The notes: a model not told the origin generated them from the letters alone. A DNA stretch of 45,287 nt from Actinomycetota bacterium (GCA_005884925.1 VAYU01000033.1:1-45287), one strand, 5' to 3'; positions 16,260 to 26,000 are shown, numbered from the stretch's first letter. Program-made: numbers and translations.

Positions 16260-16265
16260 CGGCCC

Positions 16266-16275
16266 ATGCTAGGGT
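16266..16275. promoter_or_regulatory. Bidirectional -10 element between the WS/DGAT and beta-helix genes
   Basis: ATGCTAGGGT gives TAGGGT (16270-16275) on the plus strand, 8 nt before ATG 16284. It gives TAGCAT on the minus strand, 6 nt before ATG 16259. The two -10 boxes share the TA at 16270-16271. Confidence 0.6.
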
Positions 16276-16283
16276 CCGCGCCG

Positions 16284-17966
16284 ATGTGGCGACGACCCCT
16301 GCTGCACGGCGTGCTGGCCGTGACGGCGGCCCTCATCTGGTTCTGCTCCGGTTCGCTCGCGGGAGCCCGAGAGGATCAGGGGGTCTCGACGGGGCCGCGA
16401 CTCTCCGCCGGCGTGGGACCGGGACGGGAGCCGGTGCCGACCCGGTACGCCGGGACGATCCGCGTGCCGCAGGACGTCGACACGATCCAGGCGGCGGTCG
16501 ATCGAGCGAAGCCGGGCGGGATGGTCCTGATCGCCCCCGGGATCTACGCGGAATCCGTGACGGTCACGACGCCGTACCTGACGATCCGCGGCCTCGATCG
16601 CGATCGAACGATCATCGATGGCGGGTTCGTGCGCGCGAACGGGATCCAGGTGTTCGCAGCCGACGGGGTGGCGATCGAGAACCTCACGTCTCGCCACAAC
16701 CTCCTGGACGGCTTCTCGTGGAACGGCGTGCACGGGTACTGGGGTCGGTACCTCACCGCGTACGACAACGGAGGGTCCGGCATCGCCGCGTACGGCTCTG
16801 ACGATGGCCAGCTCGACCATTCCTACGCGGGTGGCTCGCCGGACTCGGGCTTCTCCATCGAGGCGTGCTCCCCCTGCCGCGCGGTCGTCACGGACGTCGT
16901 CGGTGCAGACAACGCCGCCGGATTCAGCGGGACCAACGCCGAAGGCGTCTCGATCGTCAACAGCGAGTGGACGAACAACACGTCCGGGATCGTGCCGAAC
17001 ACGCAGGATGCCCCGGCGGGCGCGCCCGAGCGCGACGTGCTGATCGCCGGGAACTACATCCATGACAACGGCAACCCCGCGGCACCGTCGCTGGCGCTGA
17101 TCTATCCGTCGTTCGGGATGGGCGTCGTCGTTGCCGGTGGGGTGGACAACCTGGTCACCGGGAACCTGATCGAGGATCAACCGACGTACGGGATCGCGGT
17201 GGTCCCGATCCTCGACCGGAACCTCTGGCCGACCGCGGGCAACGAGATCCGTGACAACGTCGTCCGGCGGAGCGGACTCGCCGATCTCGCGTTGGCGGCA
17301 CCTTCCGCGGGGGGTGACTGCTTCGCCGGCAACGACCAGTCAACGAGCGAGCCCCCGGCGATCGAGGCGTTGTATCCGTGTGCCGGGGTGCGACCGTTCG
17401 CAGGCGGCGGCGGGTCGCTCGCGCCCACGTTGGAGGCGTTGACGCGCTCCGTGGACGCCCAGGACGGCGGCTTCGTGCATGGGGACTGGAGGACGCAGGG
17501 GGCGCCGCCGCCGCAGCCCGGCATGCCGGGCGATGCGGCGGCGGCGCCCCCCACCCTCGCGATCCCCGGCGAGTCCGTCCCGCAGCCGTATCGGATCCGC
17601 CCTCTGGATGCGATCCGGTCATCGCCGGGGCCGACCGTCTCGAAGGAGCTCACGGTGCTGGGGATGCCGCTCGCGACATCGTGGTGGAGCCTGCTGATCG
17701 GGCTGTACGGCTACGTCTTGCCGTTCGTGCTCTACGCGACATGGGTGGCGGTCGCGCTCTGGGACCTGATCCGCCAGGAATCCCAACCGCTCCCGTTCCG
17801 GGCCCGCTGGATGCTGGTCGTGCTGGTCGTGCCCTTCATCGGCCCCGTGCTGTATCTCGCGTTCGGACGCTCACCGATCCCGCGTCAGCTCCGGCTCATC
17901 CTCACGGTGGGCGGGGTCGTGATCTACGTGGTGTTCGTGCTCCTCGGTCTCGCCTTCGGCCGTTGA
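16284..17966 (+). CDS. Secreted beta-helix protein fused to a PLDc_N-like membrane domain
   Basis: The 560-residue protein has a signal peptide (LLHGVLAVTAALIWFCSGSL). A right-handed parallel beta-helix follows at ~55-330 (DTIQAAVDRAKPGGMVLIAP, IIDGGFVRANGIQV and repeated GNxIxDN-type rungs such as VTGNLIEDQPTYGIAVV). A Pro/Gly-rich linker leads to three hydrophobic helices at the C-terminus. The last segment (RARWMLVVLVVPFIGPVLYLAFGR) resembles the PLDc_N domain found before cardiolipin synthases. The helix shares its fold with NosD/pectate lyase-like carbohydrate-binding or cleaving domains and would face outward. No catalytic residue set is obvious. The mRNA is probably leaderless. Confidence 0.85.
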   Translation: MWRRPLLHGVLAVTAALIWFCSGSLAGAREDQGVSTGPRLSAGVGPGREPVPTRYAGTIRVPQDVDTIQAAVDRAKPGGMVLIAPGIYAESVTVTTPYLTIRGLDRDRTIIDGGFVRANGIQVFAADGVAIENLTSRHNLLDGFSWNGVHGYWGRYLTAYDNGGSGIAAYGSDDGQLDHSYAGGSPDSGFSIEACSPCRAVVTDVVGADNAAGFSGTNAEGVSIVNSEWTNNTSGIVPNTQDAPAGAPERDVLIAGNYIHDNGNPAAPSLALIYPSFGMGVVVAGGVDNLVTGNLIEDQPTYGIAVVPILDRNLWPTAGNEIRDNVVRRSGLADLALAAPSAGGDCFAGNDQSTSEPPAIEALYPCAGVRPFAGGGGSLAPTLEALTRSVDAQDGGFVHGDWRTQGAPPPQPGMPGDAAAAPPTLAIPGESVPQPYRIRPLDAIRSSPGPTVSKELTVLGMPLATSWWSLLIGLYGYVLPFVLYATWVAVALWDLIRQESQPLPFRARWMLVVLVVPFIGPVLYLAFGRSPIPRQLRLILTVGGVVIYVVFVLLGLAFGR

Positions 17967-17982
17967 GCCGATCGGGGCGGAT

Positions 17983-17988
17983 TAGACT
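17983..17988 (+). promoter_or_regulatory. -10 element TAGACT of the leaderless cyclase-ATPase gene
   Basis: TAGACT ends 7 nt before the GTG at 17996 in a 29-bp gap after the beta-helix gene. There is no Shine-Dalgarno sequence. Confidence 0.5.
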
Positions 17989-17995
17989 CGCTCCG

Positions 17996-20146
17996 GTGAT
18001 CGCGTGTGGGCGCTGCGGTGCATCCAATCCCGAGGATGCACGATTCTGCGTTGCGTGCGGGTCGCGCCTCGGCCTGACATGCGCGGCGTGCGGTTACGAG
18101 CTGACTGGGCCCGTCCGCTATTGCCCCTCGTGCGGCGCGAACGTGGCACAGCCCTCGGCGGAGGAGCAGCGCAAGGTGGTCTCGGTGCTTTTCGCCGATC
18201 TGGTCGGCCACACGAGCAGATCCGATGGCGCCGACCCCGAGGACGTCCGCGACGTCCTCCGCGAGTACTACCGAGCCGTCAAGGCGACGATCGAACGGTT
18301 CGGGGGCGTCGTCGAGAAGTTCATCGGCGACGCGGTCATGGCGGTCTTCGGCACGCCCGTGGCGCGTGGTGATGATGCCGAACGGGCGGTCCGTGCCGCG
18401 TTGGCGATCCCGCAGGTCATCGAGCGGCTCAACGAGGCCTCGCCCCATCCGGATCTGGAGATCCACCTGGCCGTCAACACCGGCGAGGCGGTCGTGACGA
18501 TCGAACCCGGCTCTCCCGATGGGGACCTCCTGGTGGCCGGTGATGTGGTGAACACCGCCTCGCGGCTCCAGGGCGCCGCGCCACCCGGTCGGGTCCTGAT
18601 CGGCGAGGAGACCTTCCGGGCCACCCGCCGGGTGATCCGGAGCGAGCCGGTCCCGGCGGTTGCCGCCAAGGGGAAGCGGGAGCCGATCCCGGCGTGGATG
18701 GCGATCGAACCGCTCGTACCCCTCGCGATCCGGCCGCCGCAGATGACGTTCGTCGGACGTGACGGTGAGTCCGGGCTCGTTCGAGACATCTGGAACCGCG
18801 CGGTCTCGGAGCGACGACCTCACCTCGTCACGATCCTCGGTGAGCCGGGCATCGGCAAGACGCGGCTCGCCGAAGAGCTCTCGTTCGATGTGAAGGCCGA
18901 CGGCGGTCAGGCCTTCCACGTTCGAGAGCTGCCGTACGAGCAGAGTTCGGGGTACGAGGCCTTCGTACAGCTCGTCCGCGAGGTCGCCGGGATCTTCGAG
19001 TCGGACGCGAACCCCGTGGCCATGGCGAAACTCGAAGCATCCCTGGATCACCTCGGTCTCGTGGACCCGGCGGTGGTCCAACTCTTGTCGGTCTTCGCGA
19101 GAACCCCCGAAGCGGTGGCCGACGATCGACGGTCGCTCTTCGAGGCGGCCCGTCGGTACGTCGAGGCGCTGGCCTCGGAGGGTGGAACCTTGATCGTGTT
19201 CGACGACGTCCATTGGGCCCACCCCAGCACCTTGGACCTCATCACCTCGCTCGCGGGCCGTGCGAGAGAGGCACCGATCGTGTTCCTCGCCCTGTCACGT
19301 CCCGAACTGCTCGACCTGCGGCCTGCGTGGGGCGGTGGTCTGTCGTCCTCGACCACGATGCGATTGGAACCGCTCCCACCCGATGCCGCCCACTGGCTCG
19401 CCGCGGGTCTCGTCGGGGAGGAACAGCCCGAACTCGCGGAGCGGATCGAGACGGCGGCGAGCGGAAACCCGTTGTTCATCGAGGAGATGGCCGCGTGGAT
19501 GTTGGAACGCGACGGGGGTGCCGATGATCTGCCGACCACGGTGCGAGCGATGATCGCTGCGCGGTTGGACGCGCTTCCGCGGGAGGAGCGCAACGTGCTT
19601 TTCGACGCCTCCGTCGTCGGCAGGGTGTTCTGGATGGGGCCGCTCACGTCGCTGCGTCCGGATGACGGCGACCTGGACGAGGTCCTGGGATCGCTCGAGC
19701 GCCGTGATCTGATCAGGATGGAACGCGTTTCCGCCGTCGAGGGGGACCGTGAATACGCCTTCCGTCACATCTTGATCCGGGACGTTGCCTACGCGACGAT
19801 CCCCCGACGTGTGCGACGGGAGCGGCATGAGGCCGTCGCTCTATACATCGAAGAGGCCGCTCCGGACACGGCCGCTGTGGCGGCGATCCTCGCGTACCAC
19901 TGGCGCGAGGCCGGCGACTCCGAACGCGCGGTCATGTACCTCCTGATCGCGGCGGAACGCGCGGAGCAGGCATGGGCGTACCCGGAGGCCGTCGCGTTGT
20001 ACGAGGACGCCCTCTCGCTGATCCCGAAGGACGACGACCGGCGGAGGTCGATCGGGCTTCGTCGTACCGTCGCCGGCATCCGGCATGAACACACCGTGAT
20101 GGAGGAGGAGCAGCTGAAACGGCTCGCCGGGGACGGCTCAGCTTAG
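17996..20146 (+). CDS. Zinc-ribbon adenylate/guanylate cyclase with a C-terminal AAA/NACHT-like ATPase
   Basis: The 716-residue protein begins with two CxxC-CxxC zinc ribbons (Cys4, 7, 18, 21 and Cys29, 32, 43, 46). A class III cyclase domain follows: metal Asp68 in LFADLVG, Lys108 and Asp112 in EKFIGDAVMAVFG, and GDVVNTASR with Asn186 and Arg190. These residues look complete, so cAMP or cGMP synthesis is plausible. After it come a P-loop (GEPGIGKT, 282-289), a Walker B (TLIVFDDVHWAHP) and helical repeats near the end. This matches the large regulatory cyclase-ATPases common in actinomycetes. The GTG start is chosen because it opens directly with the first ribbon and follows a -10 by 7 nt. 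The stop overlaps the convergent DUF4242-like gene by 4 bp. Confidence 0.9.
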   Translation: MIACGRCGASNPEDARFCVACGSRLGLTCAACGYELTGPVRYCPSCGANVAQPSAEEQRKVVSVLFADLVGHTSRSDGADPEDVRDVLREYYRAVKATIERFGGVVEKFIGDAVMAVFGTPVARGDDAERAVRAALAIPQVIERLNEASPHPDLEIHLAVNTGEAVVTIEPGSPDGDLLVAGDVVNTASRLQGAAPPGRVLIGEETFRATRRVIRSEPVPAVAAKGKREPIPAWMAIEPLVPLAIRPPQMTFVGRDGESGLVRDIWNRAVSERRPHLVTILGEPGIGKTRLAEELSFDVKADGGQAFHVRELPYEQSSGYEAFVQLVREVAGIFESDANPVAMAKLEASLDHLGLVDPAVVQLLSVFARTPEAVADDRRSLFEAARRYVEALASEGGTLIVFDDVHWAHPSTLDLITSLAGRAREAPIVFLALSRPELLDLRPAWGGGLSSSTTMRLEPLPPDAAHWLAAGLVGEEQPELAERIETAASGNPLFIEEMAAWMLERDGGADDLPTTVRAMIAARLDALPREERNVLFDASVVGRVFWMGPLTSLRPDDGDLDEVLGSLERRDLIRMERVSAVEGDREYAFRHILIRDVAYATIPRRVRRERHEAVALYIEEAAPDTAAVAAILAYHWREAGDSERAVMYLLIAAERAEQAWAYPEAVALYEDALSLIPKDDDRRRSIGLRRTVAGIRHEHTVMEEEQLKRLAGDGSA

Positions 20147-20430
20147 TGCTTCCGGAAGTCGTCGGGCTCCACGTCGCCACCGATCTCGAAGATCACCTCG
20201 ATCGTGTGGCCACCGAGCGCCTCGGCATGCTCATGCACCAGCTCTTCGCTGGGTGATCGATAGATGCAGAACGTCTTGACATCTCCGTCCGGGGTCGCCA
20301 CGACGTGGCTGTGCTCCCAGACGATGTCGGTGAACTGGTTGTCGATGAGTTCGGTGCTTCGGGTCGAGCGGATCTTCATGTGCTCGTCGTCGACCCTGCC
20401 GAAGTTCCGTTGTACGAGGTAGCGCGGCAC
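20143..20430 (-). CDS. DUF4242-type small protein (SCO4226-like, possible metal binder)
   Basis: The 95-residue protein starts at GTG 20430 (PRYLVQRNFG), with GGGAAGG 7 nt upstream. It has the small alpha/beta-barrel pattern of DUF4242 proteins: VWEHSHVVATPDGDVKTFCI, then a YRSPSEELVHEHAEALGG segment. Streptomyces SCO4226 of this family binds nickel, and the His-rich positions here (HSH, HEHAE) fit metal binding. The cellular role is unknown. It is transcribed against the cyclase gene and overlaps its stop by 4 bp (TTAG). Confidence 0.75.
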   Translation of the reverse strand: MPRYLVQRNFGRVDDEHMKIRSTRSTELIDNQFTDIVWEHSHVVATPDGDVKTFCIYRSPSEELVHEHAEALGGHTIEVIFEIGGDVEPDDFRKH

Positions 20431-20546
20431 GGATATCCTTCCCGTCGGGGCCTCCGAGGGTACGCTCACGGTGAGGGACTGGTCAATCGCAGCCGGGGGC
20501 GGCGTCCGTGGGGCGGTATCGTGGGGGAACCCCGGAGCCGCCTCCC

Positions 20547-21269
20547 CTACGGCCCGTCCAGCACGATCCGCATCCGCTTGTTCGCCGCGCCCTTCGACTC
20601 GGTCTTGACCACGCGGACCCGTCCGACCTCGCCGGTCGAGCGAACGTGCGTGCCGCCGTCGGCCTGCTTGTCGATCCCCTCGATGTCGATCACGCGGATC
20701 GGATCGATCGATGCGGGAACGAGGTTGATCTTCGTCCGGATCAGGTCGGGGTCGCGGAGCGCCTCTGCGCGTGGGAGGAGGAGGACGCGGACCGGACGAT
20801 CCTCGGCGAGCCGAGCATCGAGCTTGGCTTCGACCTCGCGGCCGAGCTCGGCGCTCATGGATCCGAGCTCGAAGTCCATCCGCGCGATACCGCCGGACTC
20901 CATGTTCCCGCCGGTCACCTTGGCGCCGTAGTCGGCGAAGATGATCCCGGACAAGGAATGCAACGCGGTGTGCGTCCGCATGTGCAGGTAGCGCCTCGGC
21001 CAGTCGATATCGCACGTGACGACGGTGCCGGCGGGAGGCGCGTCACCCTCGAGGACGTGCACGATCTCGCCCGTCTCGCGGGCCTTGACGGTGTCCGTCA
21101 CGGGCGTGACGTGATCGGCCCAGCGGAGGACGCCGGTGTCCCCCGGCTGTCCCCCTCCGCGCGCGTAGAAGACCGTCCGATCCAATACGACACCGCCGTC
21201 GGACGCGCCGACGACCGTCGCCGCACACGTCGCGAGGTACGCATCTCGTGAGAAGAGGTCGTCGGTCAC
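20547..21269 (-). CDS. Alanyl-tRNA editing protein (AlaX-M type)
   Basis: The 240-residue stand-alone relative of the AlaRS editing domain has the zinc-binding HTALH (His100, His104) and QADGGTHVRSTGEVG (His208), with the expected GG and RST-x-E. It hydrolyses Ser- or Gly-tRNA(Ala) in trans. The Cys of the AlaRS-type CxGGTH motif is Asp204 here; stand-alone AlaX proteins with Asp at this place are not rare as far as I recall. The N-terminal glycine-rich part (FYARGGGQPGDTG) supports the M type. The GTG start lies 8 nt after a TAGCAT box, so the mRNA is probably leaderless. Confidence 0.9.
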   Translation of the reverse strand: MTDDLFSRDAYLATCAATVVGASDGGVVLDRTVFYARGGGQPGDTGVLRWADHVTPVTDTVKARETGEIVHVLEGDAPPAGTVVTCDIDWPRRYLHMRTHTALHSLSGIIFADYGAKVTGGNMESGGIARMDFELGSMSAELGREVEAKLDARLAEDRPVRVLLLPRAEALRDPDLIRTKINLVPASIDPIRVIDIEGIDKQADGGTHVRSTGEVGRVRVVKTESKGAANKRMRIVLDGP

Positions 21270-21277
21270 GTCAGCGG

Positions 21278-21283
21278 ATGCTA
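21278..21283 (-). promoter_or_regulatory. -10 element TAGCAT of the leaderless AlaX gene
   Basis: On the minus strand TAGCAT (21283-21278) ends 8 nt before GTG 21269. It sits in the 22-bp gap after the EamA gene stop, so AlaX can be transcribed separately from the upstream run. Confidence 0.5.
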
Positions 21284-21291
21284 TCGCGGCC

Positions 21292-22212
21292 TCAGAGATC
21301 CGGCTCGACCACGCGAGCCCCTCGCGCCAGGGTCGCGACCACCGCCGCGGCGAGGATCAACCCGCCGCCGACGGCCGCCGAGCTCGTGATCGGCTCGGCG
21401 AGGAACGCGGCGGCGAGCATGGCCACGCTGAGAGGTTCGAGGACACCGATGATCGCGTTGCGCACCGCGCCGATGAGCTGCAGGCTCGCGATCATGCAGA
21501 CGAACGCTCCCGCCGTGAACGCGCCCATGCCGAAGACCCGGAGTCCCGCGAAGGAACCGGTCGGTGTGCTCCATCCGCGGAACGCGAGGGCGTAGGTCAG
21601 GTTCGCCACCGAGGCTCCCGCCGCGAGCCATGCCGCCGTGGTGAGCGGGTTCGTACGACGGATGACCCGATCGGCGGCGGTCAGGTATCCCGTGTAGGTC
21701 AGGGAACAGAAGATCGCCAGCGCGATCCCGATGGGTGCGATCTCCACGCCCGACCCGCCGACCACTACGATCGCGCTGCCCCCGATCGCCATCGCCAGCG
21801 CGGTCACCAGACGTCCGGCAGGGATCCGGCGATCGAGCGCGATGGCCGTCAGCATCACCCACACCGGATACAGGTAGAAGAGCAGCGTCACCGTCGCTGC
21901 GCTCCCGTGGTTCAGGGCTGCGAAGTACAACGCCGATTCCGACCCGTACCCGAGCGTAGCCGCGACGGCGAGGCCCAGCCGTTCGCCGGGCTGCGGCGTG
22001 AGCGGGCGGCTCGTCGCGATCGTCACCACGGCGAGGATCGCGGCGGCGACGCCGAACCGGAAGAACAGCAGGGCGAACGGGGGCTGACCCCGAAGGAGAC
22101 CCTTCCCGAGGATCACGACGAACGAGAACTGGATGCCCATCGCGACGGCCAGCCCGGCGCCCGCCAGATCGTCCTTCGGCCGACCGGAGCGCGACGCCGT
22201 TCGATCCGTCAT
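21292..22212 (-). CDS. EamA/DMT-superfamily membrane transporter
   Basis: The 306-residue protein has about ten hydrophobic helices in two halves, each an EamA repeat (first half with FRFGVAAAIL and LYFAALNHGSAATVTLLFYL; second with GAVRNAIIGVLEPLSVAML). Such proteins export or exchange small metabolites such as amino acids or nucleosides across the inner membrane; the substrate is unknown. The ATG start overlaps the preceding hydrolase stop by 4 bp (ATGA), so they are coupled. Confidence 0.88.
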   Translation of the reverse strand: MTDRTASRSGRPKDDLAGAGLAVAMGIQFSFVVILGKGLLRGQPPFALLFFRFGVAAAILAVVTIATSRPLTPQPGERLGLAVAATLGYGSESALYFAALNHGSAATVTLLFYLYPVWVMLTAIALDRRIPAGRLVTALAMAIGGSAIVVVGGSGVEIAPIGIALAIFCSLTYTGYLTAADRVIRRTNPLTTAAWLAAGASVANLTYALAFRGWSTPTGSFAGLRVFGMGAFTAGAFVCMIASLQLIGAVRNAIIGVLEPLSVAMLAAAFLAEPITSSAAVGGGLILAAAVVATLARGARVVEPDL

Positions 22213-22997
22213 CCGAGGAACCGAGCAACCCGCTCGGCCAGCTGAGGGATGGATGCGTACAGCTCCTCCTCCGAGCCCAGCATGATGAGCTCCGCGTTCG
22301 GGATCAGCCCTCCGAGGACACGTCCGAGCTCCGCCGGGTGGATCGGATCGCCCTCTCGCGCGATCACGAGCGTGGGCGCGCTCACCCGCCGGAGCAGCTC
22401 ACGATCTGCGATCGCGACGTCCAGCGTCACCTCGCGGAGGGCACGGGCGACGCCGAGCGGTTGCAGGTCCTGCCATAACAGCATGTCGACGTCTCGGAGC
22501 CACGGTCGATCCGTGTACTCGCTCGCGCGGCCCGACCCACGCAGGATCTCGTCGATGGCCTCGTCGGCCGGGAGCGTCTCCAGCAGATCCGCGGTGCGCT
22601 CGAACCCGGCGATCTCGGTGCCGGAGAGCGGAAGGTCCAACGCCGCGGGCAGGATGAACACGAGCCGTTCGAACCGATCCGGCTCCTCGGCCAGGAGCCG
22701 CGTGATGGCTCCCTGGCCCAACGAGGTCCCGACCGCGCGCGTCGCGCCGTAGGTGCGGGCGACCGCATCCACATCTGCGGCGAAGTCCGCGAAACGGTAG
22801 TGGCCGGGCTCGGGCGTGCCGGAGTGTCCATGGCCCCGGAAGCAGAAGCGAACCTTGGTACCCGGCACCACGGGGGTGAACGCGGACAACTCCTTGCATG
22901 AGTTGGTGAGCCCGTGCGCCAGCACCGTCACGGGCGCGCCGACACCGTCGACCTCGACATGGAGCCGCGTCCCGTCTGACGCGAGGACCTCGGCCAC
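22209..22997 (-). CDS. Alpha/beta hydrolase, possibly lacking the catalytic histidine
   Basis: The 262-residue protein has the alpha/beta hydrolase oxyanion segment (LAHGLTNSCKE), a nucleophile elbow GTSLGQG and the acid loop AREGDPIHP. At the C-terminus, where the catalytic His normally follows the last strand, the sequence reads IMLGSEEELYASIPQL with no histidine. It may therefore be inactive or use another residue. It starts 3 bp after the stop of the giant membrane protein and overlaps the EamA gene, so it belongs to the same transcript. Confidence 0.82.
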   Translation of the reverse strand: MAEVLASDGTRLHVEVDGVGAPVTVLAHGLTNSCKELSAFTPVVPGTKVRFCFRGHGHSGTPEPGHYRFADFAADVDAVARTYGATRAVGTSLGQGAITRLLAEEPDRFERLVFILPAALDLPLSGTEIAGFERTADLLETLPADEAIDEILRGSGRASEYTDRPWLRDVDMLLWQDLQPLGVARALREVTLDVAIADRELLRRVSAPTLVIAREGDPIHPAELGRVLGGLIPNAELIMLGSEEELYASIPQLAERVARFLG

Positions 22998-23000
22998 GGA

Positions 23001-26000
23001 TCAGGATTCGGTCGACGCGGCCAGCTCCGCCGCCTCGCCCACCACGAGGTCGTCCCGTGGCGCGAAGTCCGAACGGATCCGTCGCGACCACGCGGCGACC
23101 AACGCGGTGAGGATGAGGAAGATCCCCCCCGACGCCAGGAGGATCACGCGGGTCCGCGCGGCGTCGCCCTCGATCCACACGACCGACAGGATCGCCGCCG
23201 GAACGATGAACCCAAGGTTGTACGCGATGTCATAGAGCGCGAACGCGCGCCCACGGAAATCATCCGGCATCGCTTGCTGCGTGATCGTATCCGTCGAGAT
23301 CTTGCCGAGGAAGAACGAGAAGAACCCGACGAACAGCAGCGCCGCGAACGCGGCGACGGTGAGGATCCCGCCGGAGATCAGGGTCGCCGCGCCGAGCAGG
23401 ACCATCGAACCGAGCAGCAGCCTGATCGGAGGCACACGGTCCTTCAGCCGTTGCGCGACGATCAGACCGAGAGCCCCGCCCACCAATCCCCCGACCCCTG
23501 AGAGGATCTGCGAGAGGGAGTCGGCGTTGCCGCCCTGCACCAGGTTCTTCGCGTAGAGCGCGAACGTCATCAGCACGAAGCCCCAGAACTGGTAGCGGAG
23601 CATCTGGAACGACGAGAGGCCGAGCGCGGCTGCCGGCCGTGCGGCCACCTCCTCGATACCCGCGACCACCGTGCGAAGGATGCGACGCACCTCCCTGCCG
23701 AGGCTCGCCTCGTGCGGGCGGGACTCGACCGAGCGCATCTGCCGCGAGACCACGGCGCCGACGACGAGGATCGCGGCACCGAGCAGGACACCGATCCACG
23801 GAGCGACCTGCCCCGCGACGATCGTGCCGACGCCGATCCCGAAGACCTGCGCAAGCCCGCCTCCCGCTTGCGAGAGCCCGTTGCCCTGGAGGAGGTCCTT
23901 CCCCGAGAGCACGTCCGGGAGCGCCGCGGCCTTGGTCGCGAGCGCGATGCGCGCGACCGATTGCGCGACGACCAGCCCGAGGATCAACCCGACGGTCGAC
24001 CAGGTCTTTCCCTCGGGCGAGCTCGATCCCAAGGGGAGGATCACGAGGATCACGATCACGGTGACCAGCGCAGCGCTCAGGGTGGTGGCCCACCACGCAA
24101 CCCGCCGTCGTTCGAACCGGTCGATGAACACACCGACGAACGGCGACAGGAACGTGTACGGGATGTACAGGGCCAGGACGACCTTGAGCAGGTAGTCCGC
24201 CGACGGCGCGACCGAGATGTCGAACCCCTTCTCGCCGCCGAACACCAGCGCCTTGAAGATGGCCCCCTGCACCACCCCCTGGCCCGCCTGCGCCAAGAAC
24301 TGATAGCCGATCAGGACCGAGAAGTCGCGGTTCGAGAAGACCGCGAACAGGATGTTGACGAACCCGCCGAACGCGTCGAGCTGCCTTCGGAGCCAGGCGG
24401 CGCCGAACCGGAGCGCCATCCCGGCACCCACCGCGACGGCGACCACGGCCCACCCTTTGGTCGTCGTGAGCGGTCCGCGCCAGATCGCGAGGGTTCCGAT
24501 CCCCGCGAGCATGATCAGCACGACGGAGAGACCCGGGATCAGCGCGAACCGATCGATCGTGGAGTCGAGCCCGAACCAGCGCGCCGCGAGCCCGCCGGGC
24601 ACGACCAGAAGCAGGGCGAGGATCGCGATGACGAGCAGCGTGTGGGGAAGGTTGGCGAGCGGCCCCGGGTGCTGCTCGAGCGCCTGGACGGTGGCGTTGG
24701 CGACGATGTTCGCCTGCTCGACCACGTCGGGCGGCGGCGACCAGAGATCCGGTCCTTGAACGACGACCACATCGGGGCCGATCGCGACCCCGTGCGCGAG
24801 CGCGGCATCGAGGCGTTGCCGTCGGGATGCGTCGGTGCAGTCCGGGACGCCGTTGCAGAGCCCGCCGTAGTACTCGCGAACCAGGAACACCGCCGGCGGT
24901 CCCGGGTAGGTGTGTTCCCGGAGCTGGAGCTCTCCGAAGTGGCTCTCGGCGGCTCGGTCGTAGCCGATGCTTCCGGTCGTGCTGGTGGTCACCCGGTCGG
25001 CCAGGAAGTTCTCCAACGAGCCGAGGTAGGTCGCCTGATACTTGGCCGACGTGCCGGGGAGCCCCGTGCGGAAGACGTTGGTGTAGGTCTTGGCCCACCC
25101 GTAGGCGGTGTTGGCGTGGGTCGCCGGATCGTCCGTGTCGCCGTCGTTCACGATCAGGACGAGCGGTCTCGCGCCCGCGGCTCGTGCGACGACGTCGACG
25201 GCTGCCAGCGAGCCGCGCACCGACTCGTTCGGATACTGGTTGGCCGCGCTGACCCACCGGTGCTCCACCCCGTCGATCAGCAGGAACCCCAGCGAACCGA
25301 GGACCAGCGCGGACGCCGCGGCGACCGCGATGGCGCGTCGCGTCCGCTCGTCCCGAGCGGACGCGACGCCGGCGAGGCCCACGACCGCCGCGATCGCCAA
25401 GACGCCGAACCCCACCGGCGAGATGTGCGGGTGCGTCAGCGATGTCGCGTCGACGACCCACGCGACCGCCACGACGCCGAGGATCAGGGCGAACCCGCGC
25501 AGGAGCGACCTTCGGTCACCCTGCGTTCGGCCCCACCAGATCAACGCGAAGGCGCCGAGCCCCACGAGCGCCATCGGCGCGGCGGTCGCGTTCATGAACC
25601 GGTAGTAGGGGACGACCGGCGAGTTCGGATCCCCAGACACCTGGGCGCTGGCGCCGAGGACGACCGACCCGATCCCCATCAGCGGGAACAGCCACCAGCC
25701 GGCCGTGACGTCGAAGGTGTCCGCGGGCATCCGGCGGCGTCGAGCGAGCAGGATCGTGGAACCGATCGCGAGCGCGATGAACGGCACCACGATCACGGGC
25801 TGCATCGAGCCGATCCACTCGAGCAATCGGTCGACGAAGAACGCCTTCGTGTACGGGGGCGGGAGCGCCGCCTCTTTGAGGCTGGCGCTGGGCCCCCAGA
25901 TCCCGACGACCCAGCTCCCGAGCCCGACGAGCATGCCGAGCCCGACCGAGATCAGCATCGGCCCGTCGGACCGCAGGGCCTCGCCGATGCGGAACCGACT

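Noticed and set aside
20547-21269. Fragment of alanyl-tRNA synthetase (pseudogene)
   Set aside because: The length, intact start and complete editing motifs fit a stand-alone AlaX protein.
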